A stretch of 6,851 nucleotides of DNA from Sulfurovum sp. (GTDB taxonomy: Bacteria; Campylobacterota; Campylobacteria; Campylobacterales; Sulfurovaceae). The position numbers and the translations under genes are program-made. Positions 5,957 to 6,851 of this stretch are shown piece by piece; within the stretch, counting starts at the first letter, position 1; every line of letters starts with the position of its first letter. The notes under the pieces are model-generated. The model was not told the DNA's origin and made no database searches. It worked only from the letters and a program-made list of their open reading frames with translations. The stretch lies in the NCBI GenBank assembly GCA_026984165.1, contig JALSSQ010000321.1:1-6851 (forward strand). The letters run 5' to 3'.

Positions 5957-6046
5957 TTATGCCCTCATCTCTTTGATAAGCCAAACCATACCAACCACAG
6001 CAACCACAACTATCAAACTCAACAAAGACACATCTACATTACTCAT
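5957..6046 (-). CDS. 29-residue single-span membrane microprotein
   Basis: A complete minus-strand frame runs from ATG at 6046 to TAA at 5957 and encodes 29 residues. An AGGAG site (6054-6058) lies 7 bases before the ATG, a textbook ribosome site. The product starts MSNVDVS, then has one hydrophobic stretch at about residues 8-24 (LLSLIVVVAVVGMVWLI), and ends KEMRA. The positive residues after the span suggest that the C terminus is in the cytoplasm, with the N terminus outside. Size and shape resemble accessory subunits such as KdpF or CydX, but I see no specific similarity and assign no function. It lies 124 bases after rlmN in the same direction and could share its transcript. Its reality rests on the ribosome site, the clean single-span composition and the intact frame. 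Confidence 0.65.
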   Translation of the reverse strand: MSNVDVSLLSLIVVVAVVGMVWLIKEMRA

Positions 6047-6053
6047 TACACTT

Positions 6054-6058
6054 CTCCT
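6054..6058 (-). promoter_or_regulatory. Ribosome binding site of the 29-residue microprotein
   Basis: AGGAG on the minus strand, within AAGAGGAGAAG, lies 7 bases before the ATG at 6046. It is the strongest argument that this very short frame is translated. Confidence 0.65.
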
Positions 6059-6074
6059 CTTATAAATTTTCTTC

Positions 6075-6101
6075 TTAAAGCCAAGCAAAGCTCGTCTTTA
6101 A
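6075..6101 (-). promoter_or_regulatory. Hairpin between rlmN and the microprotein gene
   Basis: TTAAAGCCAAGC (6075-6086) and GCTCGTCTTTAA (6090-6101) pair at 10 of 12 positions around a 3-base loop. In minus-strand RNA an eleventh pair (U-G) forms. There is no T-tract, so this is a weak terminator candidate. It could instead be a processing or stability element between rlmN and the microprotein gene. Confidence 0.3.
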
Positions 6102-6170
6102 TTCATCTCACTTCTTGCCCAACAGGCTGATGCAGGAAATCACTAAATGATCTCTCCTAAAAGCTTCGTC

Positions 6171-6851
6171 TTACGACTCAGAGCTTACAGCTTCTTGTTC
6201 TCTCAACTGCCCACAAGCAGCTGATATATCTAGGCCCTTAGACTCACGTATCGTACAGTGCAAACCATGTGAGGTTAAATAGGCTTGAAACTGTTGCATA
6301 TCTGCTTCACTAGGGCGCTTAAATTCTGTTCCTCCATATGGATTAAAATAGATCAGATTCACCTTGGCTTTAATCCCATCCAACAATGAAAGTAACTTCT
6401 TCGCAGCAGAGATATCATCATTGACATCTTTGATGACAAGGTACTCAAACATCACTCTCTTTCTATCGTTGACAGGAAAGTTTTTCACCGCAGTGATGAT
6501 AGATGCAATGTTGTACGCTTTATTAATAGGCATCAACGTTTGTCTAAGTGCATCATCAACTGCATGAAGAGAGATAGCAAGGTTGATACCTAGCTCCATT
6601 TTCCCAAGTCTTTCTATTTTAGCACTTAAACCTGAAGTTGAAATAGTTTGTCTATGTGTCCCAATGGCCATCCCCTCTTCATCTGCAAATATTTTAACCG
6701 ATTTGGCTACCTCTTTTAAGTTGTCAAGGGGTTCACCCATACCCATATAGACCAAGTTGACACGGCGGTTGGCAGCGATGTTATTGTCTTTTTTGATGAG
6801 ACGTACCTGCTCGACGATTTCACCTGCAGTCAGATTACGCATAAAACCGCG
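6171..6851 (-). CDS. rlmN: Dual-specificity 23S rRNA/tRNA adenine-C2 methyltransferase RlmN (3' part)
   Basis: RlmN is a cytosolic radical-SAM enzyme that methylates C2 of A2503 in 23S rRNA and A37 in some tRNAs. Only the C-terminal part is present: the frame continues through the right edge (codons for R-G-F before MRNLTAGEIVEQV), so the CxxxCxxC iron-sulfur motif lies outside the window. Counting from the M of MRNL, visible family motifs are GMGEPLDN (34-41), STSGL (68-72), SLHA (91-94), YFNPYGG (165-171) and ESKGLDISAACGQL (200-213). C210 in AACGQL matches the cysteine that carries the methyl group in E. coli RlmN (C355). The ATG at 6842 is an internal methionine, not the start. The gene ends with TAA at 6171 and is followed by the microprotein gene. 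Confidence 0.95.
   Translation of the reverse strand, partial: RGFMRNLTAGEIVEQVRLIKKDNNIAANRRVNLVYMGMGEPLDNLKEVAKSVKIFADEEGMAIGTHRQTISTSGLSAKIERLGKMELGINLAISLHAVDDALRQTLMPINKAYNIASIITAVKNFPVNDRKRVMFEYLVIKDVNDDISAAKKLLSLLDGIKAKVNLIYFNPYGGTEFKRPSEADMQQFQAYLTSHGLHCTIRESKGLDISAACGQLREQEAVSSES

Noticed and set aside
6104..6160. Possible leader peptide on the minus strand after rlmN (GTG start, 11 codons, AGGAG about 10 bases upstream)
   Set aside because: Very short, GTG start, spacing longer than ideal, and no attenuation-type residues or structure linked to a downstream gene.

Overview
The window looks like chromosomal DNA from a Campylobacterota (former Epsilonproteobacteria) species, probably a free-living Sulfurovum/Sulfurimonas-type organism. 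The evidence is gene order and protein character. A class Ia NrdA, an adenylosuccinate lyase (PurB) and an RluA-type pseudouridine synthase lie side by side, the same neighbourhood I recall for Campylobacter jejuni Cj0022c-Cj0023-Cj0024. Coding DNA is of moderate G+C, while the gaps are AT-rich and full of repeats. This assignment is inference; no database was searched.

Layout from left to right: (1) 1-191, non-coding DNA downstream of nrdA with the edge of a dispersed repeat and an inverted repeat. (2) nrdA on the minus strand, 192-2561. (3) A 328-bp gap containing the nrdA leader and a 107-bp imperfect inverted repeat that overlaps the purB stop codon. (4) purB on the minus strand, best start 4218 rather than 4269. 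(5) A short divergent control region with two overlapping -10-like elements. (6) An RluA-family pseudouridine synthase on the plus strand, 4339-5271, carrying a perfect parS-like palindrome in its coding sequence. (7) 5272-5956, about 685 bp without a credible gene, holding two inverted copies of a 130-200 bp repeat, a terminator-like hairpin, another strong hairpin and a second parS-like site. (8) A 29-codon membrane microprotein on the minus strand (5957-6046), too short for most gene finders. (9) The 3' part of rlmN on the minus strand, running off the right edge.

The genes are housekeeping: nucleotide supply (PurB for AMP and IMP synthesis, NrdA for deoxynucleotides) and RNA modification (RluA-like pseudouridylation, RlmN methylation of A2503 in 23S rRNA and A37 in tRNA). 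The two parS-like sites, 911 bp apart, suggest that the region is part of the ParB-bound centromere and so lies near the replication origin.

I see no complete novel multi-gene system. The most unusual items are the parS pair (one site written into a conserved protein motif), a dispersed repeat family with three copies in under 7 kb, the long inverted repeat at the purB 3' end, the microprotein, and an insertion in NrdA between two catalytic cysteines.
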